64,000 nt of DNA from the NCBI GenBank assembly GCA_040510195.1, contig JBEVJK010000115.1, positions 1-64,000 on the forward strand. Reading direction: 5' to 3'. The number at the start of each line of letters is the position of its first letter. The first letter of the stretch is position 1. The position numbers were made by a program, and so were the translations under genes. The DNA is from JBEVJK01 sp040510195 (lineage in GTDB: Bacteria > Pseudomonadota > Alphaproteobacteria > Rhizobiales > Rhizobiaceae). Below, one piece after another: positions 43,543 through 52,478 of this stretch. Below the pieces are notes generated by a model, which searched no databases, was not told the DNA's origin, and was given only the letters and a program-made list of their open reading frames with translations.

Positions 43543-44854
43543 TTCCAGTCCTTCCAGACACACGCACCGCCCACCAGGGGGCAGGATCAACGGGCTTTCC
43601 GCTCTTTCGAAACTCTATATAGAGCTCCGGTCCTTTCATTTCATCCGCCGAGGTCGCGGCGCTCGCCGTCCTCGTGTCTCCCATCGCGCCGACTGGCTCG
43701 CCCGACAGCACGGACTGGCCGATGGTCACGTTGATTCGACCCATGCCGGCCAGCACGACATGATAGCCGTCGCCGGCGTCAAGGATCAAGAGTTGCCCGT
43801 AAGACCTGAACGGCCCCGCATAGAGAACGCTTCCGTCGGCAGGCGCGGTGACGATGGCGCTGGATTGTGTCGCAACCATGTCGCCCTGCATGACGCCGCC
43901 AATATTGTCGTCGGCCCCGAAACGCCGGGCGACGCGGCCGGCCACCGGTAGCGTAAGCTTGCCCTGCAGGCGCGAGAACGGCACCGCCTTGGCGAGCTGG
44001 TTGGCGTCCGGCACCGGCATCGCCGCCAGCGCCGCCTCGCGCTTCTTCTGCGCCTCCTCCGCCCGCCGAGCCTTCTCTTCCACCGAGCGCGCGCCAATGA
44101 TCTCCTTCTCCAGGCCGGCGATCAAATCCTTGAGGTTGCCGGCCTTGGCCGCCAGCTCCTCCGAGCGCTGCGTCTCGTCGGCGAGCGCCGCCTCGGCGTC
44201 GCTCTTCATGTGCTCCTTCTCGGCGAGCAGCAAAGTGAGCCGGCGTTGCTCGGCCACCTGTTCCCCGACCGTCGACGCCAGCCGCGCCCGCTCGGCCTCG
44301 ATCGAGGCGGCGACGCGGTTGCGCTCGGCAAGGTCGCCGAGCAGGACCTCCGTTTCCGACCTCAGCTCGGGCACCACGGCGCCGAGCAGGATGGCGCTGC
44401 GCACCGAGGACAGCGCGTCCTCCGGCTTGACCAGCAGCGCCGGCGGCGGATTGAGCCCCATCCGCTCGAGCGCCCCGAGCACCTCGGCCAGCACCCCCCT
44501 CCGGGCGGTCAGCGAGGCCTGGATCTCGCGGCTTTCATCCTTCAGCCGCGCCAGCCCGTCGGCGATCTCCTCGATGTCGTGACCGAGCTTCTGCTCCGTC
44601 TTGGCGGCCTGGATCAGCGCTGCGGTCAGCGTCGCATGGTCCTTCTTCACCGCCGCGATGTCGGCGTTGAGCTGCTCCAGCCGCTCGTCCGTCAGGCTCA
44701 TCTCGTGCGTCAGCCGGTCGTATTCGGCGCGGCTCTCCGCTTGGCGGGCCTCGATCTCGGCCGCCGTCTCGGCATGCGCCGGCCAGGCGCCGGGGGCGAG
44801 CGCCAGGCAACAGGCCCCGGTGAGAAGGATCGCCGCTTGGAGAGTGGCTTTCAT
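43532..44854 (-). CDS. EnvC-like murein hydrolase activator (M23/LytM, degenerate)
   Basis: 440 residues: a signal peptide (1-28), a long coiled coil (about 30-290), and a C-terminal LytM/M23 domain (about 310-435). In active LytM enzymes the last metal motif is HLHFE; here that place reads PELYIEF, and the first His region is also altered, so the domain should be catalytically dead. Such proteins (EnvC, NlpD) activate amidases during septation. Its 3' end overlaps the ctpA start. Position between rlmH and ctpA is the usual one. Confidence 0.9.
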   Translation of the reverse strand: MKATLQAAILLTGACCLALAPGAWPAHAETAAEIEARQAESRAEYDRLTHEMSLTDERLEQLNADIAAVKKDHATLTAALIQAAKTEQKLGHDIEEIADGLARLKDESREIQASLTARRGVLAEVLGALERMGLNPPPALLVKPEDALSSVRSAILLGAVVPELRSETEVLLGDLAERNRVAASIEAERARLASTVGEQVAEQRRLTLLLAEKEHMKSDAEAALADETQRSEELAAKAGNLKDLIAGLEKEIIGARSVEEKARRAEEAQKKREAALAAMPVPDANQLAKAVPFSRLQGKLTLPVAGRVARRFGADDNIGGVMQGDMVATQSSAIVTAPADGSVLYAGPFRSYGQLLILDAGDGYHVVLAGMGRINVTIGQSVLSGEPVGAMGDTRTASAATSADEMKGPELYIEFRKSGKPVDPAPWWAVRVSGRTGNDS

Positions 44855-44897
44855 TTCAGGTTCTAGGTCTCCGTGCCCGACAATAAGGAGCGGGACG

Positions 44898-44912
44898 TTA
44901 ACGAACCATCAA
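44898..44912 (-). promoter_or_regulatory. Near-consensus CtrA box upstream of the envC-like gene
   Basis: TTAA-N7-TCAA on the plus strand, one mismatch from the CtrA consensus. It lies 44 bases before the envC-like start, in the 90-base gap after rlmH. CtrA control of a cell-division hydrolase activator would make sense, but a chance match cannot be excluded. Confidence 0.3.
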
Positions 44913-44944
44913 CCATCTGCCGCAGGCGTGGCAAGTGCGGCGGC

Positions 44945-45427
44945 TCAGGCCCGGTGATAAGGATGGCCGGCGAGAATCGTCGCCGCCCGGTAGAGCTGCT
45001 CGGCCAGCATGACCCGCACCAGCTGGTGCGGCCAGGTGGCCTTGCCGAAGCAAAGCACGAGATCGGCCTTGGGCGCCGCGTCGCGATCGTGGCCGTCCGG
45101 CCCGCCGATCGCCAGCCAGGTCGCCCGTCGCCCGCCGTCGCGCTGTTCGGCGAGGAACCGGGCGAACGCCTCCGACCCCAGGTCCCGCCCGCGCTCGTCC
45201 AGGAGCACCAGCGCAGCACCCGCCGGCAGCGCGGCAGAAAGACGCATCGCCTCCTCGCGCCGCCGCTCGGACGCCGTTGCGGCACGGCTTTCGGAAATCT
45301 CGGTGACACCGGCAAAATCGAGCCCGAGCGGCGCTCCGCTCTTGCCGAAGCGGTCGAAGAAGCGGTCCGCCAGCTCCTTTTCGGGGCCGGACTTCATCCG
45401 GCCCACGGCATGAACGGCGACCCGCAT
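44945..45427 (-). CDS. rlmH: 23S rRNA (pseudouridine1915-N3)-methyltransferase RlmH
   Basis: 160-residue SPOUT methyltransferase modifying helix 69 of 23S rRNA. The trefoil-knot residues are visible: LLDERGRDLGSEAFA, LAIGGPDGHD and the C-terminal MLAEQLYRAATILAGHPYHR. It is 17 bases after rsfS on the same strand, the standard arrangement. Confidence 0.96.
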   Translation of the reverse strand: MRVAVHAVGRMKSGPEKELADRFFDRFGKSGAPLGLDFAGVTEISESRAATASERRREEAMRLSAALPAGAALVLLDERGRDLGSEAFARFLAEQRDGGRRATWLAIGGPDGHDRDAAPKADLVLCFGKATWPHQLVRVMLAEQLYRAATILAGHPYHRA

Positions 45428-45444
45428 TCGTCCTTCAGCGACGG

Positions 45445-45822
45445 CTAATGGACCGTCTCATCCTCGAGGTCGGGAGCCTGCCACATCTTCTCGAGGTTAT
45501 AGAACTCCCGAACTTCCGGGCGGAAGACGTGCACGATGATGTCGCCGGCATCCACGAGCACCCAGTCGGCGCTGGCCAGCCCCTCGACCCGCGCTTGGCC
45601 GAGACCGGCATCCTTCAGCGCCTTGAGCAGATGGTCGGCCACCGCCGAGACATGGCGGTGCGAACGGCCCGAGGCCACGACCATATAGTCGCCGAGGCTC
45701 GATTTTCCCTGGATGTCGATGGAGACGATGTTTTCTGCCTTGGAGTCTTCCAGACTGGCAAGGACTGTCCTGATAGCGCGGGCCAAATCGTCGTTGCGGT
45801 CTACCCCGGCCGGCGAAGGCAT
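45445..45822 (-). CDS. rsfS: Ribosomal silencing factor RsfS
   Basis: 125-residue protein that binds uL14 and blocks subunit joining under starvation. Family features are SLEDSKAENIVSIDIQGKS, DYMVVASGRSHRHV, WVLVDAGDIIVHVF and the C-terminal EFYNLEKMW. AGAAGG lies 9 bases before the ATG. In most relatives nadD is directly upstream; here an MscS gene and an MFS gene intervene. Confidence 0.96.
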   Translation of the reverse strand: MPSPAGVDRNDDLARAIRTVLASLEDSKAENIVSIDIQGKSSLGDYMVVASGRSHRHVSAVADHLLKALKDAGLGQARVEGLASADWVLVDAGDIIVHVFRPEVREFYNLEKMWQAPDLEDETVH

Positions 45823-45885
45823 GAAGGATGCCTTCTTCTGGAGTGCTGTTCGCAGTGTCTTTCCTTTCAGAGCAGGAACAAGCTT

Positions 45886-45904
45886 TCGCCTGCAAATCAG
45901 GCGA
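45886..45904. other. Small inverted repeat between rsfS and the MscS gene
   Basis: TCGCCTG-CAAAT-CAGGCGA, a 7-bp stem with a 5-base loop, lies about 65 bases before the rsfS start. There is no T run. It could be a leader hairpin of rsfS or an operator in this divergent promoter region (253 bases). Confidence 0.35.
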
Positions 45905-46075
45905 TACCATTAGATAGGCAGAGATCGGTAACAGTTTCAAGACTGGCCGCATGGTAACCAAAGGTAGCACCCCATCCGGAGTAAGATGACCGACCAAACA
46001 AGGACACACTGATCTGTTGAAACGGCCCGGCCGCCTCGTGCGGCCCGCTGCGACAAGAAGGAGAAGAGAACGACG

Positions 46076-46894
46076 ATGGAACTCGATCCGCAGAACGCCA
46101 TCCTGACCGTCCAGGCAGGACTCGCTCAGCTCAGCACGCTGATCGTCTCCTATGCCTTTTCGGCGATCGGCGCCGTGATCCTGCTCATCCTGGGCTACAT
46201 GGCCGCCGGCTTCGCCGAGCGCTCGATCTTCACCGGCCTCAAGCACATCCGCGGCTTCGACCTGACGCTCTGCCAGTTCTTCTCCAAGATGGCGCGCTAT
46301 GCCATCCTGGCCATGGTGGTCGTCATGGTGCTCGGCCAGTTCGGCGTCCAGACGGCGTCCATCATCGCCGCCATCGGCGCCATCGGCCTCGCCGTCGGCC
46401 TGGCTCTCCAGGGCACGCTGCAGAACATCGCTGCCGGCATCATGCTGCTGGTGCTGCGGCCGTTCCGTGTCGGCGAGTATGTCGAAATTGGCCCGGTGGC
46501 CGGCACCGTCGAGGAGATAGGCCTGTTCGCCTCGACCTTGCGCACCGTCGACGGCATCTACATCCTGGCCCCCAACTCCACGCTGTGGAACCAGCCGGTG
46601 CGCAACTTCACCCGCAACGGCGTGCGCCGCAACGACATCACGGTCGGCATCGGCCTGGAGGACGACATCGAAGGCGCCCAGCGCACCCTGCTGGACCTCG
46701 CCAGGTCAGATCCGCGCGTCCGCAAGGAGCCGGCCCCGGTCGCCTTCGTCGCCGGGCTCGGGGACAGCGCCGTCAGCTTGACCTTGCGCTATTGGACCTC
46801 CGCCTCGGACTTCTTCAACGCCAAGCTGGAACTGACCAAGCGCGCCAAGCTGACCTTCGACCACGAGGGCATCGCCATCCCCTTCGCCAAATAG
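46076..46894 (+). CDS. Small-conductance mechanosensitive channel, MscS family
   Basis: 272-residue inner-membrane channel that opens on osmotic downshock. Three membrane helices occupy about 20-115. The pore helix is recognisable by GAIGLAVGLALQGTLQNIAAGIMLLVLRPF, here cited by its core GLAVGLALQGTLQN, followed by the beta domain VGEYVEI and LAPNSTLWNQPVRNFTRN. The size equals E. coli MscS. AAGGAGAAG precedes the ATG. It converges with the MFS gene; both separate nadD from rsfS. Confidence 0.94.
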   Translation: MELDPQNAILTVQAGLAQLSTLIVSYAFSAIGAVILLILGYMAAGFAERSIFTGLKHIRGFDLTLCQFFSKMARYAILAMVVVMVLGQFGVQTASIIAAIGAIGLAVGLALQGTLQNIAAGIMLLVLRPFRVGEYVEIGPVAGTVEEIGLFASTLRTVDGIYILAPNSTLWNQPVRNFTRNGVRRNDITVGIGLEDDIEGAQRTLLDLARSDPRVRKEPAPVAFVAGLGDSAVSLTLRYWTSASDFFNAKLELTKRAKLTFDHEGIAIPFAK

Positions 46895-46904
46895 GACGAG
46901 GGGA

Positions 46905-48200
46905 TCAGCCGCGCCGGCCGCCGCTTTCCTCGTCGGCCGCGAAGGCCAGCTCCACCGGCAGCGGCGCCTGGGCGGTCATCGGCGAGAAGCTTCCCGTCTC
47001 CTCGGCCGGCACCGGCCGGGCCTTGACGACGCGCCAGGCCACGAAAACCGCATAGGCCGAGGCGATCGCGATCGCCACCGGCATGAACACCCAGGTGCCG
47101 AAGAACGCCGTCAGCAGCGTCACGATGCCGGGCATCACGAAGCCGGAAAGCGACCAGGCGAAGAGCAGAGAGGACGACAGCGCCACCAGCTGGTCCTTGC
47201 TCGCGCGGTCGCTCGCATGCGCGCTGGCCAGCGAATAGATCGATTCGCTCGCTCCGTCCCACAGGATGTAGATGACCAGAAGCACGCCGAGCGCCCCGCC
47301 GTCGAAGCCGACTGCCGCCACGCCGGAGGCCGCGGCGAGCAGCGACGCCGCGATCAGCACCACCCGGCGGTCGGTGCGGTCGGAGATCCAGCCGAACGGC
47401 ACTTGCAGCAGCAGCGTGCCCAGCGGCATCACCGACAGCAGCAGCGCCACGTCCTGCTGGCTGTAGCCGCTGGCGGTGGCGTGGATCGGCGCAAAGCCGG
47501 TGATGGTCATCGACAGGCCGCCCACCGCCAGCATGCCGGCAAGGCCCACCGGCGAGATGCGCCAGGCCTCCGCCAGCGCCACCGTGGCGGCCTGCGGCAC
47601 CGGCGGCTGCCTTAGGCGCGTCAGCCCGACCGGCAGGATCGACAGCGCCGTGAAGGAGATGCCGATCAGCGGCGCCGCCGCTCCGGAGAGATCGATCAGC
47701 GCCAGCGTGTAGTAGCCGACTCCCAGGCCGGCGATGTAGCAGACGTAAAACACCGCCATGACGCGGCCGCGCACCTGGTTTGCCACCACGTCGTTGAGCC
47801 AGCTCTGCGCCACCACGAAGAGGCCGCAGATCGCCAGCCCGTAGAGGGTGCGCGCGGCCAGCCACAGCAGCGGGTAGGTGCCGGCCCCGACCGCCGCGTT
47901 GGAGAGTGCGATCAGCGCCGACAGCACCATGAAGGCGCGCGCATGGCCGACACGCCTGACCAGCGGGCCGGTAAGGATGCAGCCGGCGATTCCGCCGGCC
48001 GACAGCCCCGTGATGATCAGCCCCGACCACACCGGCGGGAAGCCCGACGCCCCGAGCCGCACCGGGATATAGGCGAACATCAGCCCGTTGCCGACCGCCA
48101 CCAGCGCCATCGACAGCACCACGCTGACGATGGCGATCGCCGGCGTCGGAGCCGGGTTCGCCGGATCGGCGCGCGGGCGAAGGGCGGCTTCGGTCGTCAT
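46905..48200 (-). CDS. MFS transporter (YcaD-like)
   Basis: 431-residue transporter with twelve predicted membrane segments. The N-terminal half has SMALVAVGNGLMFAYIPVRL, and GLAICGLFVVAQSWLNDVV marks the YcaD-type subgroup. There is a central loop after TRLRQPP, and the second half contains PFGWISDRTDRR, the MFS motif A repeat. An in-frame ATG at 48251 would add 17 basic residues. It lies 75 bases after nadD on the same strand. Substrate unknown. Confidence 0.87.
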   Translation of the reverse strand: MTTEAALRPRADPANPAPTPAIAIVSVVLSMALVAVGNGLMFAYIPVRLGASGFPPVWSGLIITGLSAGGIAGCILTGPLVRRVGHARAFMVLSALIALSNAAVGAGTYPLLWLAARTLYGLAICGLFVVAQSWLNDVVANQVRGRVMAVFYVCYIAGLGVGYYTLALIDLSGAAAPLIGISFTALSILPVGLTRLRQPPVPQAATVALAEAWRISPVGLAGMLAVGGLSMTITGFAPIHATASGYSQQDVALLLSVMPLGTLLLQVPFGWISDRTDRRVVLIAASLLAAASGVAAVGFDGGALGVLLVIYILWDGASESIYSLASAHASDRASKDQLVALSSSLLFAWSLSGFVMPGIVTLLTAFFGTWVFMPVAIAIASAYAVFVAWRVVKARPVPAEETGSFSPMTAQAPLPVELAFAADEESGGRRG

Positions 48201-48274
48201 GCCGCGCACACTGCCCGTCCGCCGCGCCCGGCGAAGCTTGAAAAGCGACATCGGCGCGGCGCCCCGGCCCTGGA

Positions 48275-48922
48275 TCAATGCTTTCCCGCAAGCCGGCGCA
48301 GCGCCGACGACGACAGCGACGAGCGCGGTCCGTGAATGAAGGTCCAGGCCGGCGGCCGCATGCGCGACAGCAGCGGCGCGTCCGCTTCGTCGACCCGCGC
48401 ATGGCCGAAGGTCTTGGCGACCGCCGAGGACAGGAAGGCGAGCGTCGAGCCGGGCCGGTCGATCACCGCGATGGGCATCGTCATGACGATCCGGCGCCAA
48501 CGCTGCCAGCGATGGAAATCCCTGAGATTGTCGGCCCCCATGACCCACACGAAGTCGACTCCGGGGTTGCGTGCCTTGACCAGGGCGAGCGTGTCGGCGG
48601 TATAGCGCACTTGGTGCCGCGCCTCGAAGGCCGTCACCTTGACCCTCGGGTCTTCGACCAGCGCCTCCGAGAGCCGGATGCGCTCGCTAAGAGGCGCCAG
48701 CCCGCCTTTGCTCTTCAGCGGGTTGCCGGGAGTGACGATCCACCAGAGCTGGTCGAGCGACAGCCGCCTGAGCGCGATCTCGGCGACCAGCGCATGGCCG
48801 GCATGCGGCGGGTTGAAGGAGCCGCCGAACAGCCCGACCTGCATGCCCTTCTCGACATGCGGCATGCGCAGGTAGCGGCGCGGCACCGTCTCGACGACGC
48901 CTCCGGGTGGCCGATCGCTCAC
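48275..48922 (-). CDS. nadD: Nicotinate-nucleotide adenylyltransferase NadD
   Basis: 215-residue enzyme that makes deamido-NAD from nicotinate mononucleotide and ATP. The nucleotidyltransferase motif GLFGGSFNPPHAGH is complete, with WWIVTPGNPLK, VWVMGADNL and the C-terminal SSSALR (the ISSTxIR equivalent). ATGs at 48865 and 48844 are alternative starts nearer the conserved core. It is 19 bases after proA. Confidence 0.95.
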   Translation of the reverse strand: MSDRPPGGVVETVPRRYLRMPHVEKGMQVGLFGGSFNPPHAGHALVAEIALRRLSLDQLWWIVTPGNPLKSKGGLAPLSERIRLSEALVEDPRVKVTAFEARHQVRYTADTLALVKARNPGVDFVWVMGADNLRDFHRWQRWRRIVMTMPIAVIDRPGSTLAFLSSAVAKTFGHARVDEADAPLLSRMRPPAWTFIHGPRSSLSSSALRRLAGKH

Positions 48923-48941
48923 GCCGCGCCGGCGCCCGCCC

Positions 48942-50222
48942 TCATGGGCGCACCTGCCCCGAGCCGCGGACGCGGTACTTGAACGAGGTCAGCTGCTCCA
49001 CGCCCACCGGCCCGCGCGCATGCATCTTGCCGGTGGCGATGCCGATCTCCGCGCCCATCCCGAACTCGCCGCCATCGGCGAACTGGGTCGAGGCGTTGTG
49101 CAGCAGGATGGCCGAGTCGATCTCGTCGAAGAATCGCTCAACCGCCGCCGGGTCCTCGGCCACGATCGCCTCTGTGTGATGCGAGGAGTGCGTCTCGATG
49201 TGCTCGATCGCGCCGTCGATCCCGTCGACCAGCCTCGCCGCGACGATGGCGTCGAGGTATTCGGTCGCCCAGTCTTCCGCGGTCGCCGGCACTGCGGCGG
49301 CGAAGGCGCGAACCACATCGGCATCGCCGCGGATCTCGCAGCCGGCCTTGGCGAGTGCCTCGAGGATCGGCACCAGATGCGTGTCGGCCGCCGCACGGTC
49401 GACGAGCAGCGTCTCCGCCGCGCCGCAGATGCCGGTCCGCCGCATCTTGGCGTTGACGACGATCGCGACCGCCATGCCGAGCTCGGCGGAGCGGTCGACA
49501 TAGACGTGGCATAGCCCCTCGAGGTGGGCGAAGACCGGCACCCGCGCCTCGTTCTGCACCCGCTCGACCAGGCTGCGCCCGCCGCGCGGAATGATGACGT
49601 CGAGCCTGCCGTCGAGCCCGGCCAGCATGGCACCCACCGCCGCGCGGTCGCTCGTCGGCACCAGTTGGATGCCATCCTCCGGCAGGCCGGCGGCCCGCAG
49701 GCCCTCGACCAGGCAGGCATGGATAGCCGCCGACGAATGACGGGAATCGGAACCGCCCCTCAGGATCGCCGGGTTGCCGGCTTTGAGGCAGAGCGCGCCG
49801 GCATCGGCGGTGACGTTCGGACGGCTCTCGTAGATCACGCCGACGACGCCGAGCGGCGTGCGCACGCGCTCGATCTTGAGGCCGTTGGGCCTCCCCCAGG
49901 CCGCCGTCACCTCGCCCACCGGGTCGGCCAGCGCCGCGATGGCACGGATGCCGTCCGCCATGCCGGCGAGGCGCGGCCCATCGAGGGCCAGCCGGTCCAT
50001 CTGGGCCGCCGTGAGCCCGGCCTTCTTGCCATTGTCGAGGTCCTTGGCGTTGGCGGCCAGGATCGCCTCGGCGCGGCTTTCGAGCGCCGCGGCCATCGCG
50101 GCGAGCGCCGCGTTCTTGCGCTCCGTCCCGGCGATGGCGAGCGGCCGCTGGGCCGCCCGGGCACGCAGTCCCAGGTCTTCCATGAGCCGCGTCGTGCCGT
50201 CGCTTTCCAAAGTCGTCAGCAT
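48942..50222 (-). CDS. proA: Glutamate-5-semialdehyde dehydrogenase ProA
   Basis: 426-residue NADPH-dependent gamma-glutamyl phosphate reductase, second step of proline synthesis. ALDH-fold signatures are GVIYESRPNVTADA, LRGGSDS, and the catalytic cysteine in MRRTGICGAAETLL; the C-terminus has GPVGVEQLTSFKY. The start is 2 bases after the proB stop, consistent with coupled translation. Confidence 0.97.
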   Translation of the reverse strand: MLTTLESDGTTRLMEDLGLRARAAQRPLAIAGTERKNAALAAMAAALESRAEAILAANAKDLDNGKKAGLTAAQMDRLALDGPRLAGMADGIRAIAALADPVGEVTAAWGRPNGLKIERVRTPLGVVGVIYESRPNVTADAGALCLKAGNPAILRGGSDSRHSSAAIHACLVEGLRAAGLPEDGIQLVPTSDRAAVGAMLAGLDGRLDVIIPRGGRSLVERVQNEARVPVFAHLEGLCHVYVDRSAELGMAVAIVVNAKMRRTGICGAAETLLVDRAAADTHLVPILEALAKAGCEIRGDADVVRAFAAAVPATAEDWATEYLDAIVAARLVDGIDGAIEHIETHSSHHTEAIVAEDPAAVERFFDEIDSAILLHNASTQFADGGEFGMGAEIGIATGKMHARGPVGVEQLTSFKYRVRGSGQVRP

Positions 50223-50224
50223 GG

Positions 50225-51373
50225 CTACCCTCCTGCCGGCAGCGTCTCGCCCGGAACCGCAGCGCCGGTCATTACCAGGTCGTCGCGATGCACCATGGCG
50301 GATCGCGCCGCATAGCCGAGCACACCGGCGATCTCGGTGCTCTTCAACCCGGCGATCCTTACGGCATCGGCGGCGTCGTAGGCAACCAGGCCGCGGGCGA
50401 TCTCGACGCCGTCGGGCGACAGGATCGCCACCGTGTCGCCCCGGGAAAAGGCGCCGGCGACGCGGCGCACCCCGGCCGGCAGCAGCGACTTGCCGGCCGC
50501 CAGCGCGCCGACCGCACCGGCGTCGATCAACAGCCGCCCCGCCGGCTCCAGCTGCCCGGCGATCCAGCTCTTGTAGCCGCGCACCGGCTGCGCGCTGGGT
50601 CGGAAGAAGGTCGCCCGCTCGCCGCGGTCGATCGCCGACAGCGGGTTGAGGCGCGTCCCGGCGGTGATGATCATCGCCGTCCCGGCAGTGGTGGCGATCT
50701 TGCCGGCGTCGAGCTTCGTGCGCATGCCGCCGCGCGACAGCTCCGAGGCTGCGGCACCGGCCATCGCCTCGATCTCCGGCGTGATGCGCTCCACCACGGG
50801 GATGAAGCGCGCCCTCGGATCGAGCGCCGGCGGCGCCGAATAGAGGCCGTCGATGTCGGAAAGCAGCACCAGGAGGTCTGCCCCCATCATCGTTGCCACC
50901 CGCGCCGCCAGCCGGTCGTTGTCGCCGTAGCGGATCTCGGTGGTGGCGACGGTGTCGTTCTCGTTGATGACCGGCACCGCCTTCATCTTGATCAGCGTCG
51001 AGATCGTGGCGCGCGCGTTGAGATAGCGGCGGCGCTCCTCGGTGTCGCCGAGCGTCACCAGCACCTGCCCCGAAATGAGGCCGTTGCGGGCCAGCTCCTC
51101 CGCCCACGCGCCGGCCAGCGCGATCTGCCCGACGGCGGCGGCGGCCTGGCTCTCCTCCAGCTTCAGAACCCGCTTGCCGAGGCCGAGGATGGTGCGGCCG
51201 AGCGCGATCGCGCCCGACGAGACCACCAGGACGTCGGCGCCGCCCTGGGCGAGCCGAGCGACGTCATCGGCGAGCGAGGCGAGCCACGCGCGCTTCAGCC
51301 CGCTTGCCCTGTCGACCAGCAGCGCGGAACCGATCTTGACGGTGATGCGCCGATAGCTGCGGAGCGGCGTCAC
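50225..51373 (-). CDS. proB: Glutamate 5-kinase ProB
   Basis: 382-residue enzyme, first and feedback-inhibited step of proline synthesis. The amino-acid kinase domain (1-265) has VKIGSALLV, VVSSGAIALG, PVINENDTV and GGMRTKLDAGKIATTAG. A C-terminal PUA domain (about 280-370) follows. Its ATG overlaps the obgE stop in ATGA. Confidence 0.97.
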   Translation of the reverse strand: MTPLRSYRRITVKIGSALLVDRASGLKRAWLASLADDVARLAQGGADVLVVSSGAIALGRTILGLGKRVLKLEESQAAAAVGQIALAGAWAEELARNGLISGQVLVTLGDTEERRRYLNARATISTLIKMKAVPVINENDTVATTEIRYGDNDRLAARVATMMGADLLVLLSDIDGLYSAPPALDPRARFIPVVERITPEIEAMAGAAASELSRGGMRTKLDAGKIATTAGTAMIITAGTRLNPLSAIDRGERATFFRPSAQPVRGYKSWIAGQLEPAGRLLIDAGAVGALAAGKSLLPAGVRRVAGAFSRGDTVAILSPDGVEIARGLVAYDAADAVRIAGLKSTEIAGVLGYAARSAMVHRDDLVMTGAAVPGETLPAGG

Positions 51374-52377
51374 GACCCCGCCTCCTGCCGCGCCGCTTCG
51401 ACCTCCGCGGCGAGCGCCCGCAGCGCCGCCTCGACCCCCTCGCCGGTGGCCGCGGAAAGCACCAGCGGCGCCCGTCCCGCCGCCCGCCTCAGGGCGGCTG
51501 CCTTGGCCTTGCGCGCCACCGCATCGAGCGTGTCGGCCTGGCTGAGCGCCACGACCTCCGGCTTCTCCGCGAGCCCGTGACCGTAGGCCGCGAGCTCCTG
51601 GCGTACCGTTCGGTACGCCTTTGCCGGATCCTCTTCCAGGCCGGAAACCAGATGGAGGAGCACGCGCGTGCGCTCGACATGGCCGAGAAAGCGATCGCCG
51701 ATGCCGACGCCCTCGTGCGCGCCCTCGATCAGCCCGGGTATGTCGGCCAGCACCAGCTCGCGCCCGTCGACGCGTGCGACCCCCAGATTGGGATGGAGCG
51801 TGGTGAACGGATAGCCGGCGATCTTCGGCTTGGCGGCGGTCACCGCCGCAAGAAAGGTGGATTTCCCGGCGTTTGGCAGCCCGACCAGCCCGGCGTCGGC
51901 GATCAGTTTCAGCCGCAGCCAGAGTGTCAGCTCCTCGCCCGGCAGGCCCGGATTGGCGCGCCGCGGAGCCTGGTTGGTCGACGATTTGAAGTGCTGGTTC
52001 CCGAAGCCGCCATTGCCGCCGGCGGCCAGCCGGAAGCGCTCCCCGACTGTGGTCAGGTCGCAGATCAGCGTCTCATTGTCCTCCTCGTAGATCTGCGTAC
52101 CGGCCGGTACTCTGAGCGTCACGTCGGCTCCCTTGCCGCCGGTCCGGTTGCGGCCCATGCCGTGCGTGCCGGTCTTGGCGCGGAAATGCTGCTGATAGCG
52201 ATAGTCGATGAGCGTGTTCAGCCCGTCGACGGCCTCTGCCCAGACGTCGCCGCCGCGTCCGCCGTCGCCGCCGTCCGGGCCGCCGAACTCGATGAATTTC
52301 TCCCGCCGGAACGACACGGCGCCGGCGCCTCCGTCGCCGGAGCGGATATAGACTTTCGCCTGGTCGAGGAATTTCAT
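51370..52377 (-). CDS. obgE: GTPase ObgE (CgtA)
   Basis: 335-residue Obg GTPase involved in large-subunit assembly and stress responses. The Gly-rich Obg fold occupies 1-158 (KVYIRSGDGGAGAVSFRREK, GGDGGRGGDVW). The G domain has G1 GLPNAGKST, G3 DIPGLIEGAHEG and G4 SQAD. It lacks the C-terminal extension of some Obg proteins. It is the first gene of the obgE-proB-proA-nadD series. Confidence 0.97.
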   Translation of the reverse strand: MKFLDQAKVYIRSGDGGAGAVSFRREKFIEFGGPDGGDGGRGGDVWAEAVDGLNTLIDYRYQQHFRAKTGTHGMGRNRTGGKGADVTLRVPAGTQIYEEDNETLICDLTTVGERFRLAAGGNGGFGNQHFKSSTNQAPRRANPGLPGEELTLWLRLKLIADAGLVGLPNAGKSTFLAAVTAAKPKIAGYPFTTLHPNLGVARVDGRELVLADIPGLIEGAHEGVGIGDRFLGHVERTRVLLHLVSGLEEDPAKAYRTVRQELAAYGHGLAEKPEVVALSQADTLDAVARKAKAAALRRAAGRAPLVLSAATGEGVEAALRALAAEVEAARQEAGS

Positions 52378-52478
52378 GCGGTCAACGACGATTGGGCTGG
52401 CAGGACGCGCCTCCCTCTAGCGCAAAGCCCGCCGGAGTGCGAGAGGGATGGGCCGTCGACCGAGGAGTTCGCGACACG

